NCBI RefSeq assembly: GCF_003944835.1
Contig: NZ_RWIV01000001.1
Coordinates: 3,072,530-3,136,529 of the forward strand
DNA from: Bacillus sp. HMF5848
GTDB lineage: Bacteria; Bacillota; Bacilli; Bacillales; HMF5848
Direction: 5' to 3'
DNA length: 64,000 bases
Made by a program: the position numbers and the translations under genes. The notes beneath the pieces are model-generated. The model worked only from the letters and a program-made list of their open reading frames with translations, was not told the origin of the DNA and did not search any database. This document shows, piece after piece, positions 31,661-39,876 of this stretch (the first letter of the stretch is position 1; every line of letters starts with the position of its first letter).

Positions 31661-32998
31661 TTACTCAGGTGTTTTAATATTTGGATATGCATTTTTTACA
31701 GCTTTATAAAACTCATCAATAGCTTCTTCTTTCGTTAACTTTCCATCTACATAGTCAAGAACTTTTGTACCTAATAATGTATCAATTTGCTGATCGTATT
31801 TTGTTACAATTCCTGGCTCGATTTTTTTTGCTTGTTCTAAGAAAAACGTGTAATTATTTTGTCCACCTAAGAAAGGTTCACTGAAATCGTCTTTAATTTC
31901 ATTCGTAACAGGAAGATATGATAGAACATCACCCGTTTCTAATGACCACTGTTTTAAAAACTCTTCATCATGAGTCATCATCTTTACAAATTCCCAAGCC
32001 AATTCCTTATTTTCAGATCCACTATAGATGCCTAACCAAGTTCCACCCCAAAAATAAGGTGCCGGACCCGTTGTTACAGCCCAATCTCCAGCAGTATCTT
32101 CAGCGTTTAACTTAAGCACACTGTGTAATCCCCATGTCGGTAATGCATAAGAGAATACTTCTGTTTTGTTCGCAGCATCTTCCTTCACTTCTTCCCAACC
32201 TGCATTATAAGCAATTGGACCATTCATTGAAGCAAACCATGATGGTGACCATTCTGGAGCAAATGCTGTATAATCTTTTTCACGTAGTGTCTTTGCATGA
32301 TCAAAATAATCTAGCTTCGCTTGCGTCATAACTAACTCATTATTCTCATTCACCCAAGGTTGTGGATCTTCACTTTTTGCAAACCAACGAATCGCCCCTT
32401 CATCTGGGAATAAACGATAACCATTTTGCTTTAATTTCTCTCCTACCTCAAACATTCCATCCCAAGTAGATATCAGCTCTCCTACTTCAGCTGGATCATC
32501 TGTACCAAGAACATCCTTTGCAATACTGCGACGATAGAAAATACCACCTGGCGTTGTTTGCCAAGATAGCGCCTTAACATTTCCTTCAGAATCTTTCCCT
32601 AAATCAAATACATAAGGAATATATTCGTCGCTCCACTCATCTACGTTATACGGTTCTTCTGAAAGGTTTACCCAATAATCACGATCTGTCCACTGCTTTA
32701 GGAAAGCAATTTCACCTGTAAATACGTCTGGTGCACCCACGCCACTTTCAAGAGCTGGCTTAAGTTTCGTAGGATAGTCCGCAATGGGAACAATCGTTAA
32801 CTCAACTTTCACACCGTTTCTTTCTTCGAAAGTTGTGATAGGATCTTTTAACTCATCTGTGAAAGACCAAATTTTCAGTGTTTTACCTGTGTTGTTATCG
32901 TTATCTTTATTAGTATCTGATGTGTTGTCTGTTGCACAACCAGCCACTAATCCAACCATTAACATAAGAATCAAAATGACACTTAGCAATTTCTTCAT
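31661..32998 (-). CDS. Extracellular sugar-binding lipoprotein of an ABC transporter
   Basis: This 445-residue family 1 solute-binding protein has a lipoprotein signal (LMLMVGLVAGCATDN; cysteine at about residue 21) and a low-complexity Asn/Asp linker. The MalE-like body includes TIVPIADYPTKLKPALESG and GAPDVFTGEIAFLKQW. It delivers an oligosaccharide to the two permeases downstream. Substrate cannot be read from sequence; the neighbouring GH1 remnant and phosphorylase suggest a beta-glucan oligosaccharide (inference). A cre box and a sigma-A-like promoter lie upstream. Confidence 0.92.
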   Translation of the reverse strand: MKKLLSVILILMLMVGLVAGCATDNTSDTNKDNDNNTGKTLKIWSFTDELKDPITTFEERNGVKVELTIVPIADYPTKLKPALESGVGAPDVFTGEIAFLKQWTDRDYWVNLSEEPYNVDEWSDEYIPYVFDLGKDSEGNVKALSWQTTPGGIFYRRSIAKDVLGTDDPAEVGELISTWDGMFEVGEKLKQNGYRLFPDEGAIRWFAKSEDPQPWVNENNELVMTQAKLDYFDHAKTLREKDYTAFAPEWSPSWFASMNGPIAYNAGWEEVKEDAANKTEVFSYALPTWGLHSVLKLNAEDTAGDWAVTTGPAPYFWGGTWLGIYSGSENKELAWEFVKMMTHDEEFLKQWSLETGDVLSYLPVTNEIKDDFSEPFLGGQNNYTFFLEQAKKIEPGIVTKYDQQIDTLLGTKVLDYVDGKLTKEEAIDEFYKAVKNAYPNIKTPE

Positions 32999-33053
32999 TA
33001 TTTAAACCTCCATACATTTTATAAATGTATTTTTAGAGAAATCTTAATAACTT

Positions 33054-33081
33054 ATACTAACGTTTTACAAAATAAACACAA
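33054..33081 (-). promoter_or_regulatory. Possible sigma-A promoter of the sugar operon
   Basis: Minus strand: TTGTGT (33081-33076), 16-base spacer, TAGTAT (33059-33054). Both boxes are imperfect. Position fits the cre box just upstream and leaves a leader of about 45 bases with GGAGG before the start codon. Confidence 0.45.
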
Positions 33082-33087
33082 ATTACG

Positions 33088-33101
33088 AGAAAACGCTTTC
33101 A
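33088..33101 (-). promoter_or_regulatory. cre box (CcpA site) upstream of the sugar operon
   Basis: TGAAAGCGTTTTCT on the minus strand matches the cre consensus TGWAANCGNTNWCA at all but the last position. It lies 6 bases upstream of the proposed -35, about 90 bases before the binding-protein start, implying carbon catabolite control. Confidence 0.7.
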
Positions 33102-33308
33102 TTTTTGCTTTGAAATTACCTTGATAGTTAGGCTTTTATGCTTCACTCTTTCTTAATAGGGAAATATGTAAAAATGGAAAATAAAATTATTGAATTGTAA
33201 GTCTTCTCTTTAATCTAGTTGGCGAGGACTGATAGAGGCTTGAAGATTAACATTGAATTATAATGTGTTTTGCTGTTTGTAATCTTACATATACTTTCTG
33301 ATACATAC

Positions 33309-33405
33309 AAAAAAACCTCCTACATCGAAAGTGAGTAAGTCGACAACGGTGTAATTTCTTACATGACCGTTATACTGACCATTTCACTAAACGATATAGA
33401 AGGTT
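33309..33405 (-). terminator. Long palindromic structure behind tRNA-Arg
   Basis: Outer arms CCTTCTATATCG/CGATGTAGGAGG pair (two G-U) and are followed on the minus strand by T7. Inner segments (GTGA, GTC, AACGGT) continue the pairing, so about 95 bases fold into one imperfect hairpin. It probably ends tRNA transcription. The large arms also resemble a small insertion element. Confidence 0.65.
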
Positions 33406-33437
33406 GATTTGACGGGCTGTGCACCCAATTTAGTGTA

Positions 33438-33511
<74 letters not shown>

Positions 33512-33594
33512 ATATTTATAATATTTTTTAATATCTCGTTTGAGACAATTGTTATTATATCGAGATATCAAGGTAAAGTCAACAGGTTTTTATG

Positions 33595-33631
33595 AAGTCG
33601 GTGTAAATATTGTTTTTTACACCGACTTTTT
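33595..33631 (+). terminator. Hairpin with plus-strand T-run beside ysnB
   Basis: A 12-bp stem (AGTCGGTGTAAA with its complement) is followed by T5 on the plus strand. On the minus strand, where ysnB ends 3 bases away, the T-run is poor, so the hairpin may act mainly as an mRNA 3'-end stabiliser or insulate against plus-strand transcription. Confidence 0.6.
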
Positions 33632-33633
33632 CA

Positions 33634-34140
33634 TTATAGCGTGTATGTAGCTCGAAGGGAAGCAACTTCTACACCATTTAGTTGATAAAAGCGAACTGTC
33701 ACGCTATTTGCCACCACTTCAAGTATAGCATACGTTTCTTCTTGACGTTTTCTAGGTAAACGAATACTTCCAGGGTTGATAAACAGAACATTATCAATCA
33801 TCTCACTGCCAGCTATATGAGAATGGCCAAAGCATACAATTTTTGCACCAGTTTCTTGTGCACGGTACAATAAGTTTTGCAAAGACATCTTAACATTATA
33901 TAAGTGTCCATGCGTAACGTAAATTTTATATCCAGCAAATTCCGTAATCAAATCATTTGGAAAACCAGAATCATAATCGCAATTCCCTCGCACAACCTGG
34001 TAGCCAACTAATTCATCTGTATCAGCCGCTAACTCAGAGTCTCCACAATGAATCAGATCAGTTACATCTTCATGGTTTTTTTTAATATCAAGTAATTGTT
34101 TCTGCCAACCATGACTATCACTTGTTATCAAAAGCTTCAT
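33634..34140 (-). CDS. ysnB: YfcE/MJ0936-family metallophosphoesterase YsnB
   Basis: This 168-residue calcineurin-like phosphodiesterase has the metal-binding motifs SDSHGWQKQL (D-x-H), HCGDSE (GD), VVRGNCDYD (GNCD) and THGHLYNV...CFGHSHIAG (GHSH). The physiological substrate of YsnB is unknown. It follows rdgB (44-base gap) in the rph-rdgB-ysnB order found in Bacillus. Confidence 0.9.
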   Translation of the reverse strand: MKLLITSDSHGWQKQLLDIKKNHEDVTDLIHCGDSELAADTDELVGYQVVRGNCDYDSGFPNDLITEFAGYKIYVTHGHLYNVKMSLQNLLYRAQETGAKIVCFGHSHIAGSEMIDNVLFINPGSIRLPRKRQEETYAILEVVANSVTVRFYQLNGVEVASLRATYTL

Positions 34141-34184
34141 ACGAATCCCCTCTTACTCTTTAATTGCTAAAGTACCTCTTAAAA

Positions 34185-34781
34185 TTAACTTATTTCAGTC
34201 CAAGTTTGTTGTAGCTTTCTTAGTGCATCTGCTCGATGACTTATAGAGTTCTTCTCTTCTTTTGTTAATTGTGCCATCGTTCTTCCTAATTTTCCAATGA
34301 AAAATATCGGATCATATCCGAATCCGTTACTCCCCACTGGCTTTTCTGTAATAATTCCTTCACAAGCACCTTCAACGATAATGGTTTTATCTTGTTCAGG
34401 TTCATATACAGCAAGAGCGCACTTGAATCTTGCCGATCTGTTAGGAAGCGACACACCTTCTAGTCGCTGTAGTACTTTATGTATGTTTGCCTCATCATTT
34501 TTCCCTTCACCAGCATATCTAGCTGAATAAACACCTGGCTCTCCATTAAGTGCATCAACTTCAAGACCAGAATCATCTGCTAATACAGGTACTTGCAATA
34601 GCTTTGCTATCGTTTTTGCTTTTAATACTGCATTTTCCACAAATGTCGATCCTGTCTCTTCGACATCTATTTTTTCATCTAGGTCAAGTAACGACGTAAC
34701 TTTTATACCTGTTGACTCTAAAATAGCTGCGATCTCTCTTACTTTTCCCGCATTCGTTGTGGCAACCATTAACTTTTTCAT
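34185..34781 (-). CDS. rdgB: dITP/XTP pyrophosphatase (RdgB/HAM1 family)
   Basis: This house-cleaning enzyme hydrolyses non-canonical purine triphosphates such as XTP and dITP. Motifs: ATTNAGKVREIAAIL, VLADDSGLEVDALNGEPGVYSARYAG, and the C-terminal SHRADALRKL. I start at ATG 34781 (198 aa) behind GAGGAGAG; the open frame extends 7 codons upstream. The B. subtilis counterpart is YsnA. It lies 21 bases after rph. Confidence 0.95.
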   Translation of the reverse strand: MKKLMVATTNAGKVREIAAILESTGIKVTSLLDLDEKIDVEETGSTFVENAVLKAKTIAKLLQVPVLADDSGLEVDALNGEPGVYSARYAGEGKNDEANIHKVLQRLEGVSLPNRSARFKCALAVYEPEQDKTIIVEGACEGIITEKPVGSNGFGYDPIFFIGKLGRTMAQLTKEEKNSISHRADALRKLQQTWTEIS

Positions 34782-34802
34782 TTTCTCTCCTCGTTTACAC
34801 AC

Positions 34803-35543
34803 TTATTTTCCTATTTTTTTAGCTATTTCTCCTAAAGCACTATGCTGAAGCTCGATTAAATCATGAATACCTTTTTCAGCTAAATCTAGTAGTGTATTGA
34901 ATTGTTCGCGAGAAAAAGTCGCTTCTTCACCAGTACCTTGTATTTCTACTAATTCACTTTTACCTGTCATAACTACATTCATATCAACAAGGGCAGCAGA
35001 GTCCTCCACATAATTCAAGTCAAGTACTTCTCCTGTTCCCTCTAACAAACCAACAGAAGTTGCTGCTAAAAAATCCGTTACTGGAAATTTAGACATATTA
35101 TGATTCTTAGCATGTTTATCAATTGCTTCTACCATCGCTACAAAGGCACCTGTAATTGATGCAGTTCGTGTACCTCCATCAGCCTGGATAACATCGCAAT
35201 CAATCCAGATTGTTCGTTCGCCAATGGCTGATAAATCAACAATAGAACGTAATGCCCGTCCAATTAATCGTTGAATTTCCATCGTACGTCCAGACACTTT
35301 TCCTTTTGATGATTCACGAATATTACGTGTATTTGTAGCTCTAGGGAGCATAGAATATTCGGCTGTGATCCAACCTCTACCTTCTCCTCTCATAAAAGGG
35401 GGGACTTTATCTTCAATAGTAGCTGTACATATTACCTTTGTATCTCCTACCGAAATTAACACAGAGCCTTCAGGATGTTTTAAATAATTAGTTTCAATTG
35501 TAATTGGTCTTACTTGATCCTTTTCGCGACCATCTACTCTCAT
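34803..35543 (-). CDS. rph: Ribonuclease PH
   Basis: RNase PH trims tRNA 3' ends by phosphorolysis. Length is 246 aa with [19 protein letters not shown], the conserved [15 protein letters not shown] and the arginine-rich [14 protein letters not shown], then [19 protein letters not shown]. It heads the rph-rdgB-ysnB group and is preceded by a hairpin separating it from gerM. Confidence 0.97.
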   Translation of the reverse strand: MRVDGREKDQVRPITIETNYLKHPEGSVLISVGDTKVICTATIEDKVPPFMRGEGRGWITAEYSMLPRATNTRNIRESSKGKVSGRTMEIQRLIGRALRSIVDLSAIGERTIWIDCDVIQADGGTRTASITGAFVAMVEAIDKHAKNHNMSKFPVTDFLAATSVGLLEGTGEVLDLNYVEDSAALVDMNVVMTGKSELVEIQGTGEEATFSREQFNTLLDLAEKGIHDLIELQHSALGEIAKKIGK

Positions 35544-35644
35544 CTTTTTATTCCTCCTTCATATAAAAGCAAAGCTTACCGATGGCTACTTTCACAATAA
35601 GTAGCATCAATCTCACTCTCTTTAAACAAATTGTTACAAGAAAT

Positions 35645-35671
35645 AAGAGGTAGATTATATATCTACCTCTT
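35645..35671 (-). terminator. Hairpin between gerM and rph
   Basis: Stem AAGAGGTAGAT with its exact complement around a 5-base loop lies 36 bases past the gerM stop. The T-run on the minus strand is weak (TTATTTC). Confidence 0.6.
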
Positions 35672-35706
35672 TTCGTTACATTATATAGTATATCAAAAAT
35701 GTTCCA

Positions 35707-36807
35707 TTAAAAACTAACTGGGTTAATTTTTTCCGGACGACCTACTGGTTCTGTTAACAACTGACCGTTTTCTCCCACTAAATCTTGTGAAGACCCGTTC
35801 ACTTGAAGTGAGACTTGCTCAATGCCCATTTGGCCTATTAGTGATAAAGCAATTGTATCAATAACTGAATTAGCTAAGATGCTCTCACCGAAGCTACCAT
35901 AAATGGACTCGTCAAAATTCAATGTAAGTGTCCCATTCTCATAAGAAGGGTCTGAAAGTAACTTCGCACGTTCATTCATTTCTGTTAAAAGTCCAGATCC
36001 GTAAGCAGGGCCATTTATTAGCTCACTAACGATAGCTGTATACAAATTCTCCTCATTCGCCTGCACTCTTTTAGTAACAGGTACATAATAGATAGAGCCT
36101 TCATTTTGACCTAAATAATACACGGTCACTGCCTTTGAATTCGTAATATCTGCTACAAGTGATGAATCAAGGTTTATTCCATTAGCTCTGCTATAGCTCT
36201 CTCCAATTGGAGTTTGGTTAACTGGCATTACATTTTGTTCATATCCATTTATTTGAATTTGCACTTTATCTACTTGTTCAAACTGTGTTAATGTCCATGT
36301 TAAGGCCTCTAAAATACGCTTTTCATCTTCTGGTGCATAGTCAGTAAATTCTTTTGAAAAATCTACAACTAACGTACCATCCTCCTCCATGTTAACACCA
36401 TTTATAACGGTGTCAGGAGGTAAAACAGCTCTGAATCCATTCGGTAGTAATTCTTGAACCGGCCCATTCGCAACAAGGTACTCTAACGCTTGTTTAGCGA
36501 CACCTTCTACTTTAGGAAGCTCAAATGTTTGAGGAACAACATATCCATTTTTATCAATTAAATACAGCTCACGAAGGTATGTGCTTGCTTCTTCTACTGC
36601 AGCATCACCACCATCTGTACCTTCTACATTATTGGCAGTACCTTCTTCTGATGTAACAGGGAGCCCTTCTTCTAAATACGTAACGTCTTGTGGTGGATCT
36701 ATCTCCTGCATTGTCTCTTGCTGATCTTTACCAAAAAGACCACACCCTGCTAAGAGAAATACTAGAAATACTAACATTGTGATAAGCTTGAATCGCATTT
36801 TCTGCAT
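35707..36807 (-). CDS. gerM: Spore germination lipoprotein GerM
   Basis: GerM is a sporulation and germination protein. The 366-residue protein starts with a lipoprotein signal (LVFLVFLLAGCGLFG; cysteine near residue 22) and contains two GerMN domains (about 75-200 and 215-345), each with a VTVYYLG/ELYLIDK-like strand pattern. ATG 36807 has AGGAGGG upstream; the 23 upstream codons are excluded. It lies downstream of racE, separated by a terminator that overlaps the racE 3' end. Confidence 0.9.
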   Translation of the reverse strand: MQKMRFKLITMLVFLVFLLAGCGLFGKDQQETMQEIDPPQDVTYLEEGLPVTSEEGTANNVEGTDGGDAAVEEASTYLRELYLIDKNGYVVPQTFELPKVEGVAKQALEYLVANGPVQELLPNGFRAVLPPDTVINGVNMEEDGTLVVDFSKEFTDYAPEDEKRILEALTWTLTQFEQVDKVQIQINGYEQNVMPVNQTPIGESYSRANGINLDSSLVADITNSKAVTVYYLGQNEGSIYYVPVTKRVQANEENLYTAIVSELINGPAYGSGLLTEMNERAKLLSDPSYENGTLTLNFDESIYGSFGESILANSVIDTIALSLIGQMGIEQVSLQVNGSSQDLVGENGQLLTEPVGRPEKINPVSF

Positions 36808-36876
36808 GCTTTTCCCTCCTAAGGTAGTTTGTACTACTATGTATACGAGCCTTTTTTTAAAAATAGACCACAACAA

Positions 36877-36907
36877 TAAAAAAACCTTCAGCTAGTTTGC
36901 TGAAGGT
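36877..36907 (-). terminator. Terminator overlapping the 3' end of racE
   Basis: The ACCTTCAGC/GCTGAAGGT stem with a 6-base loop is followed on the minus strand by T8. The last five racE codons and its stop lie inside the hairpin. Confidence 0.88.
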
Positions 36908-37698
36908 AATACAATGGACTCTATTCGATCTACAGGCTTTTCAAACCATTTAGTAGCGATTTTTTGAAAAATCTCTTTTGGACCAGTTGTCAAAAACAAG
37001 TGTTGCTCTCGTTTTTTAGCTTTGTTTAATAGATTATTGTGATATAGAATTGTGCTGACTTCACGAGCTGTTTCATCTCCAGAACAAATAAGTGTCACAT
37101 TAGGTCCAATATCGGCTTGTATCAGTGATCTAATAATCGGATAATGAGTGCACCCTAAAATTAAAGAGTCTATTCCTGAATGCCTAATCGGCTGAAGAGA
37201 TTCTTGAACAATATGCTGTGCGTAATCCCCTTCAAAATCTCCGCTTTCGACTAAAGGTACAAATAATGGACACGCAAGAGCTTCTACTACAACATTAGGG
37301 TTAATGGACGTAAGAGCCTTCTCGTATGCCCCACTTTTCACTGTACCCACTGTTCCAATTACGCCTATATGATGATTTTTCGTTGTTTTTAAAGCTGTTC
37401 TGGCACCAGGGTGAACAACACCAATGACTGGGATTGATAATTCATTTTGTATTTCATCTAATACAGCTGCAGTTGCTGTATTACACGCTATCACAAGCAT
37501 TTTAATATCAAAAGACAATAAATAGTTCGTCATTTCCCAAGTGAATTGACGAACTTCTTCTGTACTTCTAGGTCCATACGGACATCTAGCCGTATCACCT
37601 AAGTATATAATTTGCTCTTTAGGCAGTTGACGTATTATTTCTTTTGCAACAGTTAACCCGCCCACACCAGAATCGATGACTCCTATAGGTTTTTTCAA
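36892..37698 (-). CDS. racE: Glutamate racemase
   Basis: RacE supplies D-glutamate for peptidoglycan. The two catalytic cysteines are in [12 protein letters not shown] and [12 protein letters not shown]. Length 268 aa; the N-terminus [18 protein letters not shown] is classic. It lies 9 bases after ysmB, and the ysmB-racE-gerM order is that of B. subtilis. Confidence 0.97.
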   Translation of the reverse strand: MKKPIGVIDSGVGGLTVAKEIIRQLPKEQIIYLGDTARCPYGPRSTEEVRQFTWEMTNYLLSFDIKMLVIACNTATAAVLDEIQNELSIPVIGVVHPGARTALKTTKNHHIGVIGTVGTVKSGAYEKALTSINPNVVVEALACPLFVPLVESGDFEGDYAQHIVQESLQPIRHSGIDSLILGCTHYPIIRSLIQADIGPNVTLICSGDETAREVSTILYHNNLLNKAKKREQHLFLTTGPKEIFQKIATKWFEKPVDRIESIVLPSAN

Positions 37699-37707
37699 GC
37701 AATCGCC

Positions 37708-38151
37708 TCATTCTTTGTTCATTTCTCGATGTAATCTATCTAAGTTTTGTTGAAGCAAAAGAATCTCTTCACTTGAAAATTGAATCAAAGTTTTTTCCAG
37801 ATAATCTTGTCGCTTCTCTATTACTTCTTCAATAATTCGCGCACCTTCCTCTAACAAATGGATTCGCACAACGCGACGGTCATTCGTGTCTTTAACACGC
37901 ATAACTAATTCACTCTTTTCCATTCGGTCAACAAGGTCTGTGGTGGTGCTACAAGCTAAAAACATTTTGTTAGATAGCTCACCTATTGTCATATCTCCTT
38001 CTTCAAGAAGCCACTGTAACGCAACAAACTGCGGAGGTGTAATTGTATAATTACTAAGAATTTCTCGACCCTTTTGTTTAATAATATGCGCAATATATCG
38101 TAATGATTTCTCTATTTCAGCAACGGTTTGTCGATTGCTAGGGGTAGTCAT
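37708..38151 (-). CDS. ysmB: MarR-family transcriptional regulator YsmB
   Basis: A 147-residue winged-helix regulator with the MarR pattern: YTITPPQFVALQWLLEEGDMTIGELSNKM, then the recognition helix STTTDLVDRMEKSELV and the wing VKDTNDRRVVRIHLLEEG. Its targets are not known from the sequence. ATG 38151 follows AGGAGGT. It is immediately upstream of racE and probably co-transcribed. Confidence 0.9.
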   Translation of the reverse strand: MTTPSNRQTVAEIEKSLRYIAHIIKQKGREILSNYTITPPQFVALQWLLEEGDMTIGELSNKMFLACSTTTDLVDRMEKSELVMRVKDTNDRRVVRIHLLEEGARIIEEVIEKRQDYLEKTLIQFSSEEILLLQQNLDRLHREMNKE

Positions 38152-38362
38152 GTAAGTACCTCCTAATCTTATAGGCATTAATACTACTATTTTCTATGTT
38201 TTCGACGAAAAATGCAACAATTTTTAACTAAAAGTACTTTTTCTTATATATGGGTATATTCATTAATTAGATCAATCACTTTTAGAAAGACAGCTTTCTA
38301 GGTCATTTACCTACTTTTAAAGCATTATGTATTAAAATATAAAATGTTGGTGAAGCAACAAT

Positions 38363-38395
38363 AACCAGCTATCCTTTTGAGTCGGATAGCTGGTT
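38363..38395 (-). terminator. Terminator of gerE
   Basis: Perfect 12-bp stem AACCAGCTATCC with its complement and a 9-base loop, 6 bases past the gerE stop. The following minus-strand run is TTATTGTTG, a weak T-tract. Confidence 0.75.
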
Positions 38396-38400
38396 TACTT

Positions 38401-38625
38401 TTAAAGCTCGAGTTCTCCCATGCGTAATAATTCGACAACAGCCTGAGAACGCCCCTTTACACCGAGCTTTTGCATTGCATTCGATATGTGATTGCGTACT
38501 GTCTTCTCACTTATAAACAGTTCACCTGCAATTTCCTTGGTAGTCTTATCCTGTACCAACAGTTCGAATACTTCTCTTTCTCTTTTCGTGAGTAATGGCT
38601 TAGGTTGAAATTGTTTGTCCTTCAA
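38401..38625 (-). CDS. gerE: Late mother-cell transcription regulator GerE
   Basis: GerE is a minimal LuxR-type helix-turn-helix protein of 74 residues that controls spore coat genes late in sporulation. The whole protein is the [23 protein letters not shown] followed by [25 protein letters not shown] lies upstream of the start. A sigma-K-like promoter is visible at 38684-38711, in line with sigma-K control in B. subtilis. Confidence 0.96.
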   Translation of the reverse strand: MKDKQFQPKPLLTKREREVFELLVQDKTTKEIAGELFISEKTVRNHISNAMQKLGVKGRSQAVVELLRMGELEL

Positions 38626-38683
38626 GTATTGTAACCCTCCTTGCTAGGTGGAGCTGACATTCGACGGGTATATATAGTCACAA

Positions 38684-38711
38684 TATAGTATGTAAGAAGG
38701 GGTAGGGCTGT
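38684..38711 (-). promoter_or_regulatory. Sigma-K-type promoter of gerE
   Basis: Minus strand: AC (38711-38710), 17-base spacer, CATACTATA (38692-38684), an exact match to CATANNNTA. It lies about 60 bases upstream of the gerE start. Sigma-K transcribes gerE in B. subtilis. Confidence 0.65.
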
Positions 38712-38748
38712 TACTTATAAAAAAAAAATAGCCTTTAAACTATAAATG

Positions 38749-39018
38749 AGGTGCAAACTGCTGCATATGACGCTGAGAGCGATAACCTCAAACTAGCTCT
38801 AGAGCAACCTTTCAGATTGAATCTGTAAAAAGCGTAACGGCCGACATGCTGTGGCATTTTTAGTACATACTAAACCTATTATTACTAAGGCAAACACCTA
38901 TACAACAACATTGCACCATCATAAATCTAAAAACCACCGTGGGATATTCAGATAAAGACCAATAAGGAAAACTCGCAGCTTGGGAAGACTTGGCGAAGAC
39001 CGAGGCGTAGTTGCACTT
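38749..39018 (+). other. Candidate structured non-coding region between gerE and sdhB
   Basis: No gene is found in this gap. The ends pair: AGGTGCAA plus CTGC (38749-38761) with GTAG plus TTGCACTT (39007-39018), including G-U pairs that hold only if the plus strand is the RNA. Perfect local hairpins lie inside: CGCTgagAGCG (38771), CAGATtgaATCTG (38813), ATGCtgtgGCAT and TTTAGTacatACTAAA (about 38855-38876). It does not match the T-box, lysine, cobalamin, M-box, tmRNA, RNase P or 6S patterns I know. B. subtilis has ysmA at this spot; no ysmA remnant is visible. It could instead be an interspersed repeat. Confidence 0.4.
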
Positions 39019-39069
39019 ATGTGATAGGACAGTATGAATTTTAAAATAATTATTTGCTTTCCTATAGCC

Positions 39070-39107
39070 AAAAAATCCCCTGACGACATATCGTCAGAGG
39101 ATTTTTT
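39070..39107 (-). terminator. Terminator of the sdh operon (bidirectional)
   Basis: CTGACGA/TCGTCAG stem extended by GGATTTTTT and its complement on the two sides, so T-runs exist on both strands. It starts 8 bases after the sdhB stop. Confidence 0.9.
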
Positions 39108-39114
39108 ATATCAT

Positions 39115-39876
39115 TTATACTTGGTCACTACCAAATAGATTACGGAATGACTGTATCGTTACATCTCTGTTTAAAGCTGCAATTGAAGTTGTTAATGGTA
39201 TTCCTTTTGGACAAGATTGCACACAGTTTTGCGAGTTACCACAGTTTGTAAGTCCACCATCACCCATAATGGCTTCAAGTCTTTCCCCTTTATTCATCGC
39301 ACCTGTTGGATGAGCGTTGAACAAACGAACTTGTGATAGTGGTGCAGGTCCAATGAAATCAGCTTTACTGTTAACATTCGGACATGCCTCTAAGCATACT
39401 CCACATGTCATACATTTAGAAAGTTCATAAGCCCATTGTCTCTTTTTTTCTGGCATACGTGGTCCAGGCCCTAAATCATACGTACCATCAATAGGAATCC
39501 ACGCTTTTACCTTTTTAAGCGAATCAAACATACGGCTTCTATCAACCTGTAAGTCTCTCACAACTGGGAATGTGCGCATTGGTTCAAGACGAATTGGTTG
39601 TTCTAATTGGTCAATAAGAGCTGAACATGACTGACGCGGCTTCCCATTAATCACCATAGAACAGGCACCACAAACCTCTTCAAGACAACCCATTTCCCAT
39701 GTAATAGGAGTTGTTTTATTACCATTAACCTCTACAGGGTTTCTACGAATTTCCATTAATGCCGAGATAACGTTCATATTCGGACGATATGGGATTTCAA
39801 ATTCTTGCTCATATGGAGCAGAGTCAGGTTTGTCTTGGCGTGTGATAATTAAGCGAATGACTTTTTTATCACTCAT
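39115..39876 (-). CDS. sdhB: Succinate dehydrogenase iron-sulfur subunit
   Basis: SdhB passes electrons from the FAD of SdhA to the membrane anchor. The plant-type 2Fe-2S site is MGCLEEVCGACSMVING...C, and the ferredoxin-type sites are SKCMTCGVCLEACPNV and GNSQNCVQSCPKGIP. Length 253 aa. Its start overlaps the sdhA stop by 4 bases. It is the last gene of sdhCAB. Confidence 0.98.
   Translation of the reverse strand: MSDKKVIRLIITRQDKPDSAPYEQEFEIPYRPNMNVISALMEIRRNPVEVNGNKTTPITWEMGCLEEVCGACSMVINGKPRQSCSALIDQLEQPIRLEPMRTFPVVRDLQVDRSRMFDSLKKVKAWIPIDGTYDLGPGPRMPEKKRQWAYELSKCMTCGVCLEACPNVNSKADFIGPAPLSQVRLFNAHPTGAMNKGERLEAIMGDGGLTNCGNSQNCVQSCPKGIPLTTSIAALNRDVTIQSFRNLFGSDQV

Noticed and set aside
38749-39018. 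Assignment of the structured region to the lysine riboswitch, cobalamin riboswitch, M-box, RNase P RNA, 6S RNA, tmRNA or a ysmA pseudogene.
   Set aside because: None of the conserved core motifs of those RNAs, and no thioesterase-like reading, could be located on either strand.
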